Positions 11,389 through 23,183 are shown, numbered from the stretch's first letter. The stretch: DNA of 64,000 nt from Ctena decussata (GCA_963989385.1 OZ022511.1:1302001-1366000); one strand, 5' to 3'. The notes: a model not told the origin generated them from the letters alone. Numbers and translations: made by a program.

Positions 11389-11475
11389 AGAAAAATCCGT
11401 CACTCGAAATCACTGTTCGGCATCACTTGGCAAGCCTCGTGATGCCGAACAGTGACCCTCGTGACGGATTTTTCT
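11389..11475. repeat. Long hairpin with GGCAAGCCTCG tip
   Basis: Same arms as 7687 and 62766: AAAAATCCGTCACTCG pairs with its complement. The tip is CACTTGGCAAGCCTCGTG, the reverse complement of the GGCTTGCCGAG form. Confidence 0.88.
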
Positions 11476-11529
11476 ATCCACACCTCATACCCATGAAAGC
11501 TACTTATAATCTTAGCTTGGTGTTCAGAC

Positions 11530-12240
11530 CCAGGCCCGGAAAATTCACGAGCTGTCATTGGTTGTATAGGAGCTCACGTACCTGCGTTGTTAGGTGACGT
11601 TGGCATTTTAGATGATGACGTCACGAAGACGGTAAAATGACGTCAGTTTATGCACGCCAGTCGTTGACGTAAAGAGCCGAATGGCGGACGTTGAAAGCAG
11701 CACATTCTTTCGAAATCAAATTGAAACCTCTCAAGCACTAGAATCACGCATTTTAACAAGTTCTGAAGTTAAAAGAAAACGTGGTGTGCAAGAAAAAGTA
11801 TCTATCATGGGTGTGAGGTGTGGATAGAAAAATCGTCACTCGGGATCACTGTTCGGCATACTCGGCAAGCCTTGTGATGGCGAACAGTGTCCCTCGCGAC
11901 GGATTTTTCTATCCACACCTCACACCCATGACAGATACTTATAATCCACAACTCACACCCATGACAGATACTTTTCTTGCACATCACGTTTTTTTTAAAG
12001 CTTTGAAACTTGTTAAAATTCGTAATTTTAGAGCTTGAGAGGTTTCTTCTTGATTTTGAAACTAGGCACCGCTTTCAACGACCGCCATTCGGTTCTTTAT
12101 GTCAACGTCTGGCGTGCATAAACTGACGTCATATTGCCTTCTTCGTGACGTAATCATCTTAAACGCCAAAGTCATTTGTGACCTCCAATACAACCAATGC
12201 ATTGAATGCTCGTGATTTTTATCCGGTCCTGGGTAAGAAC
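11530..12240. repeat. Foldback element: module, hairpin, inverted module
   Basis: The left module (11530-11795) is ACGTCA-rich. It is followed by a hairpin (11799-11938, tip CTCGGCAAGCCTTG) and then by the same module inverted (11950-12240). The outer ends read CCAGGCCCGGAAAATT and TTTTTATCCGGTCCTGG. The whole is a large imperfect palindrome. Partial versions occur at 7687-8152 and 62334-62908. TGACGTCA, CCAAT-type ATTGG and a conserved GGTGTGCAAGAAAA stretch recur in each copy. No coding sequence. Confidence 0.75.
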
Positions 12241-12261
12241 ACCTGGGTAAGATAAGATTTC

Positions 12262-12474
12262 TATCCCAGGTGAAAAGAATGGCATTTTCTATCCGGTGTG
12301 CAAGAAAAGTTTTTCTGTCCCAGGTGCAAAGAATGGCATTTTCTACCCGGTGTGCAAGACAAGATTTTCTATCCCAGGTGCAAAGAATGGCATTTTCTAC
12401 CAGGTGTGCAAGAAAAGATTTTCTATCCCAGGTGCAAAGAATGGCATTTTCTACCCGGTGTGCATGAATAGATA
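12262..12474. repeat. Minisatellite, about 54-bp unit x4
   Basis: Four near-identical units of the type AGAATGGCATTTTCTACCCG followed by GTGTGCAAGAAAAGATTTTC and TATCCCAGGTGCAA. All frames stay open because the unit length is a multiple of three; the repetitive open frames here are not genes. Confidence 0.92.
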
Positions 12475-13374
12475 CTCTAGAGTAACTTCTTCCGTCTGTT
12501 ACAGTTACTGGTGTGTATAATTCGCATCTTACCCTCCAGCAGCCTTGTTATAGAGTAGATCCTGTGGCTTTTCTCCTTCTGTTATAGAACATAAACATCA
12601 TATTAACCTGAATTATACACAAAACAAACCCTTCCAAGAATGTTTACTTATTAACTAGATTGCAGGAGATGATCGTATAAGTGTTTGACACTTGTTATCA
12701 AATCCTGTTTTCTATATATTTTTTCTATGTTAATATAACGCATGTACGAAACAAATACTGTTAAAGCAACTACATTGCACGATTTTTGTCCTTTTATATA
12801 TACCAGATTTCTGATCTGCATAAAACTAACCGACTACAAAACTAGAATTTCTTTATGTCAATGCAGTCCATATTCATTAAGAAGGACAAACATGAAACCC
12901 CTGCATACATTAATTCTGTGTTTGAGCATACTCAAGATGTCATCATATATCACATATTGTACAATATGCATTCCTTGCTTCGACGACATTTGTTGTAAAA
13001 CTCACTCAATACTTGTGTTGAGGAGGGTTGGGAGTGTGGAGGGGCTGTAGATGCTTGTCGCTAGCTTTGGCTCGAATGAGTCAATATTATATCAAATTTC
13101 CGTCCTGCTTTCCATGTGAAAACTGGCATAATGATGACAAAACCAGAATGCAACCTAAAACTTGAAAAAAAACAAATAACGGCAATTAACAAACTTCAAT
13201 TGTAACAGGCTAGAAATTTGACGGTATCATATTTCTTTTTATTCCTACAGCTGAAAACGTTAGTCTGATTACCTACGGTCGGGTTGCCGACCTATGTCAT
13301 ATTTTGAAACCGATTTGCTTATGGAGCACTCAAGGATCTGTAGAATAAAAAATTGTATGAACGGTCCTGGGTTC
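12475..13374. other. No gene recognised
   Basis: AT-rich sequence with short frames only. A 102-codon frame at 12742-13050 shows no domain and no splice context that I can recognise. Confidence 0.45.
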
Positions 13375-13529
13375 GAGGTTATAAAACTTGAGAATAATCT
13401 CAAACTCAAAATAAAGCACACTGATTGGCTGCTTCCGAGCATATGCTCGGAAGCAGCCAATCAGTGTGCTTTATTTTGAGTTTGAGATTATATTTTGAGT
13501 TTGAGATTATTCTCAAGTTTTATAACCTC
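13375..13529. mobile_element. Near-perfect palindromic MITE (GAGGTTATAAAACTTGAGAA)
   Basis: The arms begin GAGGTTATAAAACTTGAGAA and pair through AAAGCACACTGATTGGCTGC to a centre CTTCCGAGCATATGCTCGGAAG. The right arm has a 19-20 bp internal duplication (ATTTTGAGTTTGAGATTAT twice). A second copy lies at 31664-31797. The near-perfect pairing should form a very stable hairpin. Confidence 0.92.
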
Positions 13530-14449
13530 GGGGCCTGGTCACATTACCAAAACGTGGCCGCCAGCCCCGTATATGGTAAAAGCCTTTACAAGAACCGAAA
13601 GACTGATGACCTTGACACTTGGTTGGTAGATCTAGCATCAGGTGCTCAAGTACCGTTAGGTTATCAGAATGATGACCATTGGCTTACCTTGACCTTTTGA
13701 CGGCAATGTCAAATTTGTTTCCCTGTACTTTTATTGACCTTTGATCAAAGTTACTCAATTTCAATATCAAACGTCTTCCTCTCTAAATAAAAGCCACTGA
13801 GTAAATTAAAAGGGAATTTCGTATGGCATCGTGGACCTGGATGATATCTCAGCAACGGAACTCCCTTTCCTGGATTCTTATTTTATAGCAGGGTCAAATT
13901 TGCTTCCTTTTGTTTTATATATATGAAATTTTCATAACATCAGATTGCTTTGACATTACTGAAGACTTTGGTATAAACGTTTGATATACATGTACAGTCA
14001 ACTAGAAGGATGCATGAAAGTTTTGGAATACTAGAGGTCAACAGCTACAAGGCAATTCTTTGACCTTTGACCAAGGTCACTCATATTTCAAAACTTTCAG
14101 ACATCTTCTCTTCCAAAGCCACTGGGCCGACTGAAGCAAAGTTTTATATAGAACCTCCATGTGGCCGTCATGTCCATTTAGGTTACATGCCCATATTAGT
14201 TAAAGACCTCTGCAGAACAATATGGTCCATGACAATGAAACATTTAGCAAGCACTACACTAAAATGCCAATAGCTCACGGTGCAAAATAGGGCAAAGTCA
14301 TTGCACTGCCAATTTCTCCAGATCTAAAGTTTCCAAATTGAGGCATGGCAAATAGACAACATCTGTGCCTACCAGCAACAGCTAAAAACGTCGGGGTTGT
14401 GCGGTACATTCTGGACTTACTGTACCTTTAGTTTTAACAGCCCAGGTTC
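13530..14449. other. No gene recognised
   Basis: Contains several 'tgacctttga' half-site-like sequences typical of diverged repeat units (13610-13750, 14060-14080) but no supported gene. Confidence 0.4.
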
Positions 14450-14697
14450 GCAGTAAATTAATCTCGAAACTTTCAGTGGCCCCCTGGGCATTTTTCAACC
14501 CAAACAAAAATGCAGCCAAAACGTTTTATAACTAAACTCCATTTTTTATAATAATAAATAAGCATACATTCAGAAGATATATTTAACTGTGACAATAAAA
14601 CCAATCAGAGCCCAGCAAAATTTCATTATACTACTGAAAGCTCTCCCCAAAAGAGGCGAGGCTTGCATAATGAATATTTTTTTACTAGAGTGCAACC
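14450..14697 (+). repeat. Promoter-like interspersed repeat, second copy of the polr2f upstream sequence
   Basis: It aligns end to end with the reverse complement of 47009-47259, sharing ATCTCGAAACTTTCA, CTCCATTTTTTATAATAATA, AAAACCAATCAG, GAAAGCTCTCCCC and GCTTGCATAATGA. It contains the CCAAT box and a GC-rich GAGGCGAGGC. The polr2f exon 1 sequence does not follow it, so the shared part stops at about the 5' untranslated region. Confidence 0.8.
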
Positions 14698-14805
14698 GTG
14701 AATACAGTATTTGCGAATAGTGTTGACTCTAGCTTTACGTTTAGCCATTTGACTTAGGTGAGTTATTCAGGGCTTCGTGGCCGTCTTTAGCTATTGTTTC
14801 CATAT

Positions 14806-15002
14806 GAGCCGCGACACGACAGAACCAGCAAAGTGGCATATGCGCCCAGCAAAGACTCAGATCAGCCTGGGCATCCGCCCGGTCTGATCAGAGTCTTTGC
14901 TTTGCGCTTTAATGATAGCCAAGGGTTTAATCTACCTCCAGGCTGATCTAAGTCTTCGCTGGGCGCACATGCCACTTTGTAGGTTCTCTCGTGTCGCAGC
15001 TC
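14806..15002. mobile_element. Foldback MITE, GAGCCGCGACACGA family, copy 2
   Basis: Ends GAGCCGCGACACGA and TCGTGTCGCAGCTC, with ATAT on both sides (14802-14805 and 15003-15006). The internal arms GCGCCCAGCAAAGACT and complement are shared with the 4194 copy. The segment after it, to about 15900, holds no recognised gene; it has direct repeats of AATTTTGTCGTCTGCATT/GTTAAAGTAAAT around 15790-15905 and again after 16918. Confidence 0.85.
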
Positions 15003-15910
15003 ATATGGATTGTATACCGTTTGTAAGCTCTCTGTTCAATCGCAGTACCTTTCATAGCTTCCTGCTCTGTGACTTCTGGAAAGAGTAACTATGGTAACTG
15101 GAGCAACAGCAATAGACAGCATATCTTGGAAAATAAAACTTGGCCAAAAAAGTACAACACAACATTGTACATCTTTAAATATTGTTGAGTATACTGTTCT
15201 TTCCTATAAATCCTTTCGTCGCAAGTCGTCGCAGGTCGTCGTGGAAGACCACGGGGTGCAATACCATATCTGTTGCAGCCTTCCTGCAAACAAATAAGTG
15301 AGTTCGGAGTTCCGAGTTTCAGGCTGGACTGGTGCGAAAGGTCAGAGGTCAAGTGTGGAAAAATCCGATAGGTCATCATTACACGATATTAAACACCTTT
15401 TTCATGATAGAAATAGATGATATGATGAAAATTTGTTTTCAATTCAGAGAAAAATTTTAGCAAGGTACCTAGAATAAACAGGGAATATTGGAAAATTGAA
15501 ATATCAGTCGACATCTTTGCGTATACGGCTTTAGCACACTTGACCTATGACCCGGAAATGAATTATCGACCTTCGCACTGCGGAACGCCGAACTCGCTTA
15601 TATGCCCAAAACAGTAATAAGAACAGGATTGCCCTTTTAACACTTAAAAAGCGTCAGAAACGAGAATAATTGCATTTGCAAATATAGCGTAGATCCAGAT
15701 GAGCCGCCTTCTCTGGATCTACTCTGTTTGCCACGTAGTCTTTGATTTCTCAATATGATAAAGCTCAAGCGAAACATATTCTAAAATTTTGCAGATGTAA
15801 ATTTTGTCGTCTGCATTTTTAGCGCTTTCGGGGTTAAAGTAAATTTATGTTGTTAGATCCATTCTCACATTGACTTTAACCCTAAGGGTTAAAGTAAATG
15901 TATGTTGTTA

Positions 15911-16909
15911 TATGACAAGGCTACAAGTGCAGTCCTGATAAATGGCAGCACAGGAGAATGGTTCAGAACAACAGTTGGAGTAAGACAAGGATGTCTTCTG
16001 TCACCCACCCTCTTCAACATTTTACTCGAACGGATCATGTCTGATGCTCTGGAAGAACATGAAGGAAAGGTTAGCATATGCGGCAGAAACATTACCAATC
16101 TGCGGTTTGCCGATGACATAGATGCTCTAGCTGAGAAAGAGCAGGGACTGGAAGCTCTAGTTGAAAGTCTCGACCAAACCTGCACACAGTATAAGATGGA
16201 GATCAGTGCTGAGAAGACCAAACTGATGACGAACAGCGGAGACGGCATCCAGAGGGAGATCAAGGTAAAACGGCAGAAGCTGGGTACCGTAAGGAGCTTC
16301 AAATACCTTGGAGCAGTTGTCTCAGATGATGGCTCAAAACAGGTGATTCTCTCACGGTTTGCACAAGCCATTTCAGCTCTTACCAAGCTGAAACCAATTT
16401 GGAGAGATAACAATATATCTCTTGGATCAAAGGTGAAACTTATGCGCTCCCTTGTCATTTCCATATTTCTGTATGCCTGTGAATCATGGACCTTGACAGC
16501 AGAGTTAAAGAAAAGAACGCAAGCCTTTGAGATGAGATGCTACCGAAGGTTACTGAACATTTCGCACAAGGACCATATAACCAATGAGGAGGTTCGCAGG
16601 AAGATCCAAGCAGCCATTGGAGAATATGATGAACTCCTTACGCTGGTCAAGAAACGGAAACTAAGGTGGTTTGGCCACGTCTCAAGGTCTTCTGGTTTAG
16701 CAAATACAAATTTTCAGGGCACAGTGAAAGAAAAAAAGAAGAAGAGGTAGACAGAAGAAGAGTTGGGAAGACAGTATCAAGGAGTGGACAGGAATGGATT
16801 TTGCCAGCTCAACTAGGGCAGCTGAAGACAGGACAAGGTGGTCAGGGATTGTTTTGAAGTCATCTGTGGTGCCCCAACGACCTAGTAAGGTTATGGGATA
16901 GAATAGAAT
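15911..16909 (+). mobile_element. 5'-truncated RTE-like LINE with reverse transcriptase C-terminal half
   Basis: The longest LINE fragment in the window. The frame (coding to 16750) contains VRQGCLLSPTLFNILLERI and the catalytic FADD box in LRFADDIDALAEKE, then the thumb region and the LRWFGHVSRSSG tail. A frameshift near 16745 moves the last part (SRSGQEWILPAQL) to another frame. The copy ends in an AGAAT-type tail and has a 9-bp target duplication ATGTTGTTA (15902-15910 and 16910-16918). The N-terminal endonuclease and most of the fingers are missing, so it cannot be active. The first two residues of the open frame lie in the duplicated host DNA. Clade assignment to RTE is by general resemblance of the C-terminal tail. 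Confidence 0.88.
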
Positions 16910-16918
16910 ATGTTGTTA

Positions 16919-17787
16919 GATTCATTCTCACATTGACTTTAACCCTTAAAGTAAATTTTGTCGTCTGCATTTTAGCGCTTCATAAGAGCTAAGGTAAATG
17001 TTGCTGTTTCCATTCTCGTTACAGCGCAAAAAATGCAGACGCCTGTACTTTTAACGCTTCAAGGTTAAAAATAGTTGAGTGGTTTGGCATTTCCAGGTAA
17101 TTTCAATAACAAATCATGAAACGGTTCCCTATATTGCCGGTAAACTCTGTATAACCCTAAATTTATATAGTTTCTTTCTTATTCTGCATATATTGTTTCT
17201 TCTGTGGACAGGGAGAATGCAAACTTGTCATTAGATTTGACATGTGCGTGCCGAGGGACACTGATTATAGCTTATGGTAAACAATTTAATTAATTGCTAT
17301 CGCGTGAAAAGGAGTTTTAGACCAAGAGCAAATGGCATATATATCTACTCAAATCACTCAGACCCACCAGTCTTCAAATTTTTCGATGTCCACTATGTCA
17401 AAATGGCGTTGCATCGACGTCGGTCACACCGACGTCTAAACAGCATCATTTCGAGCCTTTTTGCTTGCTGAGTATACGGATATGTCACAGAGATGCGAGC
17501 GGTAATCCCAGCAGGCACATGACGTTGAAATGGCGTCGTATTGACGTCGATGCGACTTAATGACGTCACCTCAGAATTATACGTTTTTGCATGCATTTTT
17601 ATTTTTTTGTCGAGATGAAAATAAGAATGCCTTAGAGCGACACACAAATTGTAGTTTTTGGCTTGGCTCATGGAGTAGTTTCTTTTATAGACAGTGTTCC
17701 AGCGTCCAACCGTCGTCCATCCGTCCGTCATAGACAGTTTCAAACGAAATCTCCTCTGAAACAGTAATCATTCGGAAACAAAACTTT
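16919..17787. other. ACGTC-rich intergenic stretch, no gene recognised
   Basis: 17400-17575 contains TCGACGTCGGTCACACCGAC, CAGCAGGCACATGACGTTGA, TATTGACGTCGATG and AATGACGTCACC. The CAGCAGGCA-plus-GACGT arrangement recurs at about 30812-30855, so it is part of a dispersed repeat. No coding potential is supported. Confidence 0.5.
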
Positions 17788-18023
17788 GCGCTGCGACGCG
17801 AGAAAACCAACAAAGAGGTTGTGCGCCCAGGTCCGACTCAGATCAGCCTGGACATATGCCCAGTCTGATCAGCGTCTTCGTTGTCCGCATTGAGGTAGCG
17901 TAGGCCCTTAGCTACCCTTTAAGCGCAAATCGAAGACTCTGATCAGACTGGGCGGATGCCCAGGCTGATCTGACTCTGCGCTTTGCGCACAACCACTTTG
18001 TTGGTTTTCTCGTGTCGCGGCTC
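17788..18023. mobile_element. Foldback MITE, GAGCCGCGACACGA family, copy 3
   Basis: Left end GCGCTGCGACGCGAGAAAAC (diverged) and right end TCTCGTGTCGCGGCTC. The internal arms CCAGTCTGATCAG and GACTCTGATCAGACTGGGC pair. No clear target duplication remains. Confidence 0.82.
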
Positions 18024-19288
18024 AATTTAATTTTATATAAACCATTAATTAGATGGGGGAACGAGTACTTTTTATGCAAATTTCTGCTACGTTTTGTGTG
18101 CTGTGACAACTGAAAAACACAGGCTCTTGTCTGGTTATTTGTGACAGGCTCTGACATTTTGAGCCTTATTGAGCCGAAAATCGGAATTTTTTTTTTCAAC
18201 ATTTTCATATTTATTTGTGCTTTCAGAATAGATTTCGAGAAGCACAAAGCGATAGCGCTAAGAATTACTGCAAAAGCAAACACAATGCACACCAACCCGA
18301 CAATGCACACCAACCCGATTTTTTGTTTTCATTTCACTGACTGGATACAATTTACATATTAGCTGGATAAACTTTTACAAAGATCTGAGAAGGCGGCCAT
18401 TCTTGATAGAGTGTATATGAAAAAAATTAAAGACGCGGCTAGCCATGTTGAATAAGTCTTGTCAGGTGAAGCTTTGAAATTTATTAGTCAGTGTGCGGAA
18501 TTCCAATTAACTTTACGCGCAATTTATTTACATGCAAATTTTAAGACGTCACTTTCATTTCAAATTTCGTGACGTCAACGTCGCACCTCCACAAGGCTCA
18601 AAAGGTGGGACACTGTCACATTTATGAACATGTTCATTAGCTACCAGCTCTTCCTGCTTAAGTAATGCAGTAATAATGGCAGTTATTCTTCAGAAAAGTT
18701 TCTTAAGAAACCCCGCATCAAGCACTGCCGACAGCTTAATTGGCTTGGTTGCTATAGCAACTGGTATGCTAAAAATGGCAAAAAGAATCAATTCCTCAGT
18801 AGCCATTATGCTGGAAAAAGTGAAACTTTTGATGAAACTACTCTCGACAAAGACAAAAGCATCTACAAAAGTATTTATTTTTGTGTCAATCAGTCCACGA
18901 CTTTGATTTCTGCGGTTTCTGTGTCAATTTAAAGTTGTCATTGAACTGTCACTGACGGTGAAAAATGAAAATTGCCTCAAACTGCCTTTACCTCGCAGAT
19001 ATTACGAGTACTTTTACAGAAATATTCCTTAGAGCAACCTGCATCTGACACATGTTTTTTTCCCCTTTGTGCCAAAGGCATGACTGTTTTGATTGTCATA
19101 GCAAACAAAACGCTGAAAATGACATTATACTACCACTTTGGTTGACTGTCTCCAGTCCTTGTGTTTTAAATGCACATCTGTCAGAAAGCCAACTCTACAA
19201 GGAATAATTTTTACATCAAGTACTTGCAGCGTTATCCTAGAATGGTTGGCCACCAGAATAAAATGAGCCATGTTACGACTTATACCAT
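18024..19288. other. No gene recognised
   Basis: Contains TTAAGACGTCACTTTC (about 18540) and ACGTCAACGTCGCACC, and a short tandem CAATGCACACCAACCCGA x2 at about 18281-18318. No supported gene. Confidence 0.45.
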
Positions 19289-19480
19289 TTGATTTGATTG
19301 ATTGATTGATTATTTGGGTTTAACGACCCTTTCAGACAGTATTTCAGTCTATATCGGGCCGTCTCCCAGAGAGAGGGAGAAAGAACAGAAATGATAGACG
19401 AGAGAAAAAATGTCCAAACAACCCCACCCGCACCTACTGCAAGCACAGTAGGCCCTTGCCCTAAAGCACAGTAGGCCCTC
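19289..19480 (-). mobile_element. SINE-like 3' module
   Basis: On the minus strand it ends GACTGAAATACTGTCTGAAA, GGGTCGTTAAACCCAAAT and an (AATC)n tail. This matches the 3' body plan of the SINE at 9319-9520 (AAATACTGTTGAAAAGGACG plus a four-base tail) and the fragment at 22463. A tRNA-like head is not visible, so it is a truncated or different-headed member. No gene was recognised between it and 20081. Confidence 0.55.
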
Positions 19481-20081
19481 GCCCTACAATGTTCCAAATC
19501 AGTAGGGCGCCCCAGTACTGGCAGTTATACACAGCACCATCGCACCACCCGACCACTCCCTGTACCATTAGAATACATACATTTGTATAACCATTTAGCC
19601 TGGAAGCCAGGCTACAACTTTGATTGCCGTCGCGCTTTAAATTGTCTATGGGGAAAATGAAAATTGGCTTGAACACGAATCGCTAGCATAAATAAGAGGA
19701 TAAAACATTCTTTTCCGTGTTGGTAGGTTCCTGTACTTTGGAATGCATCATAATTTTGATGATTTTTTTTTATCCAAGTTGTTGGAAAGCACTTATAAAG
19801 AGGAAATGAATAAGTTTCACTTAAAAGTGTAAATCAAAAAATCGCAGAAAAGTCGTTTTGCAAGGGATTTCCTAACTCTGCTTCGAACACCAGTTAGCGC
19901 TATTTTTAGTTCGCGCCAAAAAAGATAACATAGCTGACGTCATGCTGCATTGCATTTCAGGATAGTTTTAACCCATCCGCCATGTCAGGACCTCTGGAAG
20001 AGCTCATGACAAGAGTAAACTAACCGTTGGCAAATGACATCAGAAACTGCGGACTTATAGACATATATATAGAGGATCTTA

Positions 20082-20208
20082 CATGAGTGCTCATGTATTA
20101 TTGAATTTATTAAACGAGTTGGGGAAAAAAGATAAGATGCGAGGCTTTGCCGAGCATCTTATCGGTTTTCCCCAACGAGTTTAATAAATTCAATAATACA
20201 GGAGCACG
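20082..20208. repeat. Long hairpin with GAGGCTTTGCCGAG tip
   Basis: Arms TATTATTGAATTTATTAAAC, GAGTTGGGG and AAGATAAGATGC pair with the right half. The tip is GCGAGGCTTTGCCGAGC. The following 20270-20345 contains AACGTCATG, GCGACG, GGACGTCAACG and CTACGACGTAA, the same hairpin plus ACGTCA arrangement as elsewhere. Confidence 0.9.
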
Positions 20209-20613
20209 AATGCAAGATTCTATTTATCACATGACACTAAAAGCGCATTTTATGAGCAAATTTTGCATTGAAACGTCATGATTTCCCCATTAGAAAAAGC
20301 GACGTTTTTTATGGACGTCAACGCATAACGCTACGACGTAATTTGCATATTTAATCCACTAGTGGATTATCAATTTTAATGCATGGCTTTAATACACTCT
20401 CAGATGCGACGTCATGTGATAAACATATTTATTTTTAGAACTGGAATTCCAACAAAAGAAAATAAACCAAAGGGAAAACGATTATTTTCTACAACATCTG
20501 ACGATTTTCTCAGTAGCAACAGTTTCAGAAAAATAAGAGAATTCAAAACTACCCAGAAAAAGACAAAATTATTTTGTGAACATAATTGTTATCGCTAGGC
20601 CAGGAACCTACCT

Positions 20614-20716
20614 TTAACGTTAGCCAAGCCCGAGCGCATTAACGTATTACAGCCCGAACTGTGCAGCGGTGAGGGCTGCAACATGTTAATACACGAGGGC
20701 TTGGGCAAACGTTAAA
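20614..20716. repeat. Imperfect hairpin, CTTTAACGTTAGCCAAGCCC arms
   Basis: CTTTAACGTT and GCCAAGCCCG at the left pair with CGAGGGCTTGGGC and AACGTTAAAG at the right. The middle is CAGCCCGAACTGTGCAGCGG followed by TGAGGGCTG. The apex is unlike the GGCTTGCCGAG group. No gene was recognised in 20717-21379. Confidence 0.75.
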
Positions 20717-21379
20717 GCGCAGGAAAAGTATGTTTTATCGTCATTGTTATATACCTTCTTACAGACGCCATCTTGTATTCAGAGCTCTGCAGACAACACG
20801 AAAGCGGGCTTTAATGGTGTTTAAGCCCTGGCGCAGCCGTGTTTTATCAGTGTTAAAGTCCTGTGTCAGCGATTCAGTCGCATTGCGACAATTATAAATA
20901 GAAGGAAACCAACGTCAAATGCTGTCGATTACAACACGGCTGTTTTCTATAGTAAAGTCTCATTAGGTATATAAAAATGCTCCTTTAAGAGCTTGCACCA
21001 GAAATATGATCTTATTCTACATGTAACTGTTACCTGGCTTTTGGATGGGCTTCGTCGCCAATGGAAGCAAACAGGAAGTCACTAAAGCTGACCCCTTCGA
21101 AAAAAATAAGGCGGAAGACCGATAATTTACTAACTCACATACAGTCGTATGCTATAATGAAATGGATTTGTCTCCTGCCATCATGGCTAAGTTATCCCGT
21201 TGAGACAATGCTTTCTGAATAGCTTTGGCAGCTTTGGTGACAATTAACTGCTCGAGCGAGGGCATTTTATCGTAAAAATTCTAAAAATTGCGACAGCTAG
21301 GTTAATCACGGTACTTAGCTTAAAATGGAGCAGGTTGGTTTTACTAATGCAGCGGTATGTCCAAAAGCTTCAAATGAAA

Positions 21380-21440
21380 CAGCAAACGGTGTAGACCCAA
21401 ATCAGACTGCTCTGATCTGGGTCTGCACTGTTTGCTTTGA
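21380..21440. repeat. Short palindromic repeat, AGACCCAGATCAG family
   Basis: CAAACGGTGTAGACCCAAAT and CAGACTGCTCTGATCTGGGT form an inverted pair closing with CTGCACTGTTTG. Same family as 5861 and 38237. Confidence 0.75.
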
Positions 21441-21812
21441 CCTATCTGTTCCAATACTTGAAATTTTACGGTGTCCCGTTGAGACATCTGACATTGAAAA
21501 ATACTTGACAACTGTACAAAATGGGAATGATTAAATTCTCATCACTTAAGGTTAATGAATACACTTTCAGGGACAGCAACTTTGCTATCTTAATTCATCC
21601 CTTGTAAATGAAGATCAATCCTTGAAAGAGTTTGTTCCGTTTGGGGAAATTCTTTCCTTTAGGAGTTGTTCCTTTTAGGAAGCGTTTCGTCACAACGGGA
21701 AGCAAATAGGAAGACACAGAAGTTGCTTCCCATTGTAAAAACAGCGGAATACCAAGGTGGTATATCTTTAAACCTTAAGTATTTTCTGTTGACAGTTCCA
21801 TCTTTGAATTTA

Positions 21813-22776
21813 GGGACGAGTCATTTATTGTCAGCTGGGGGGGGGGGGTACATTTAGGGGGGGGGGGGGTCGGAATTTTTTTTGTGATGTACTGGGGGGG
21901 TCGGAAATAAAAAAGCCTTGGAGCAGGGGGGGGGGGGGTCATATATTTTATTAGGCATATTGGGGGGGTCAGAATTCTTCCATCAGTCCTTATTCTTAAA
22001 AATGTCTCAGCTTCTGGGGGGCGAAGCCCCCCAGACCCCCCCATTACTCATTAAATTTCAGTCTCTTCATTCAAACTCACAACTTAAAATTTTAAAGCCT
22101 TTAAGGAAATGACTCAAAAAAATAATAAAAAAAACAACATTTCATTGTTTTGCTAGAACAGTATGAAAGTGTCTATAAAATCATGTCAAGTAGATGATTT
22201 TGTGCTCAATTAAATTTGATGCCTGCATTTGTGATATCAGCTCTCCAGGTGCCTTTTCATCAGCAAGAACACAGCCCCCAGACCCCCACCACCCAGAGGC
22301 CCAATTAATATTATTTACAGTTATAATTATTAAGCATTCAACAAAAAGATTTCCGCACGGCCATTAGCAGAAGTAAAAATGCAAGAAATGCAGACAAAGT
22401 TTAAACAGACCATGATTACATGTAATTAACCTGTTAGAATAAGAAATGTTCTTTGTGTTTCACCGTCCCGACATGACCTTAGTTGTTTACCGTGGACGTT
22501 AAGCATCAAATCAACCAACCAAAATCTTTGTGTTTCATACAGCTAGGTTTTGATTGAGGTCAGTCTGACATAAAATAGGTAATATGGTATTTGTGTGAAG
22601 GGTAGCTGGCACTGGGGATAGGGGGAGTCATAAAATTTTTTGTCACCCATCTGGGGGGTCGGAAAAATAATTCTTGTGAGACTGGGGGGGGTCGGAAAAA
22701 TTTTGGTGAACCATATGAAAATGTACCCGCCCCCCCCCCCCCCCCCCCCCCCACCTGATAATAAATGACTCGTCCC
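21813..22776. mobile_element. Harbinger-like non-autonomous element with G-rich ends
   Basis: The ends GGGACGAGTCATTTATTGTC and GATAATAAATGACTCGTCCC are inverted repeats, each followed inward by a G-run (C-run on the right). TTA flanks both sides (21810-21812 and 22777-22779), which fits the three-base TWA target of PIF/Harbinger. Inside are several GGGGGGTCGGAAAAATT-type direct repeats next to both ends, in inverted orientation to each other. No transposase is seen. The long homopolymer tracts (21837-21950 and 22730-22752) are likely to be error-prone in sequencing. Confidence 0.75.
22463..22524 (+). mobile_element. 5'-truncated SINE tail
   Basis: The fragment CCGTCCCGACATGACC... ends TACCGTGGACGTTAAGCATC and an (AACC)n-like tail. 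A 13-bp target duplication TCTTTGTGTTTCA flanks it (22450-22462 and 22525-22537). It is nested within the Harbinger-like element. Confidence 0.75.
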
Positions 22777-23183
22777 TTAAAGAAACAAAATCCGGCAAAA
22801 GTAGACCCAGATCAGTCTGTTCTTGTTTGGAGCAGTCTGGTCGTGTTCTACATGTTGGAAACAAGGGTCTTAAAATCTTTACATTGTTCTACTATACAAT
22901 TAAGTCCAACTAATAGTACCAATTAGTGGCAGCCAGTTCAAACGTGAACCGTATCGTGTTAGTATCTCCATTCACAGTAAAAAAAAAATCTTAATATTGG
23001 GACAGATATGTCTAAGCCAGATCACACCCATGCTAAAGAGCAGACTGTTGGATCTACAACATTTGCCATTTCAAACGCATCACTGTACTAAGACGCCAAA
23101 CTGTTCAATTTTGAAGACCATTACGTTTATCACGTATTTTACGGTTTCCCAGTTTTTTTACTTTTTATGGTACATCGAGATTT

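Noticed and set aside
12270..12520. Repetitive plus-strand frames (QRMAFSTRCARKDFLS)
   Set aside because: Product of the 54-bp minisatellite with a unit length divisible by three.
12742..13050. 102-codon plus-strand open frame with several Cys residues
   Set aside because: No domain, signal peptide or splice context that I could support; length is within chance for this amount of sequence.
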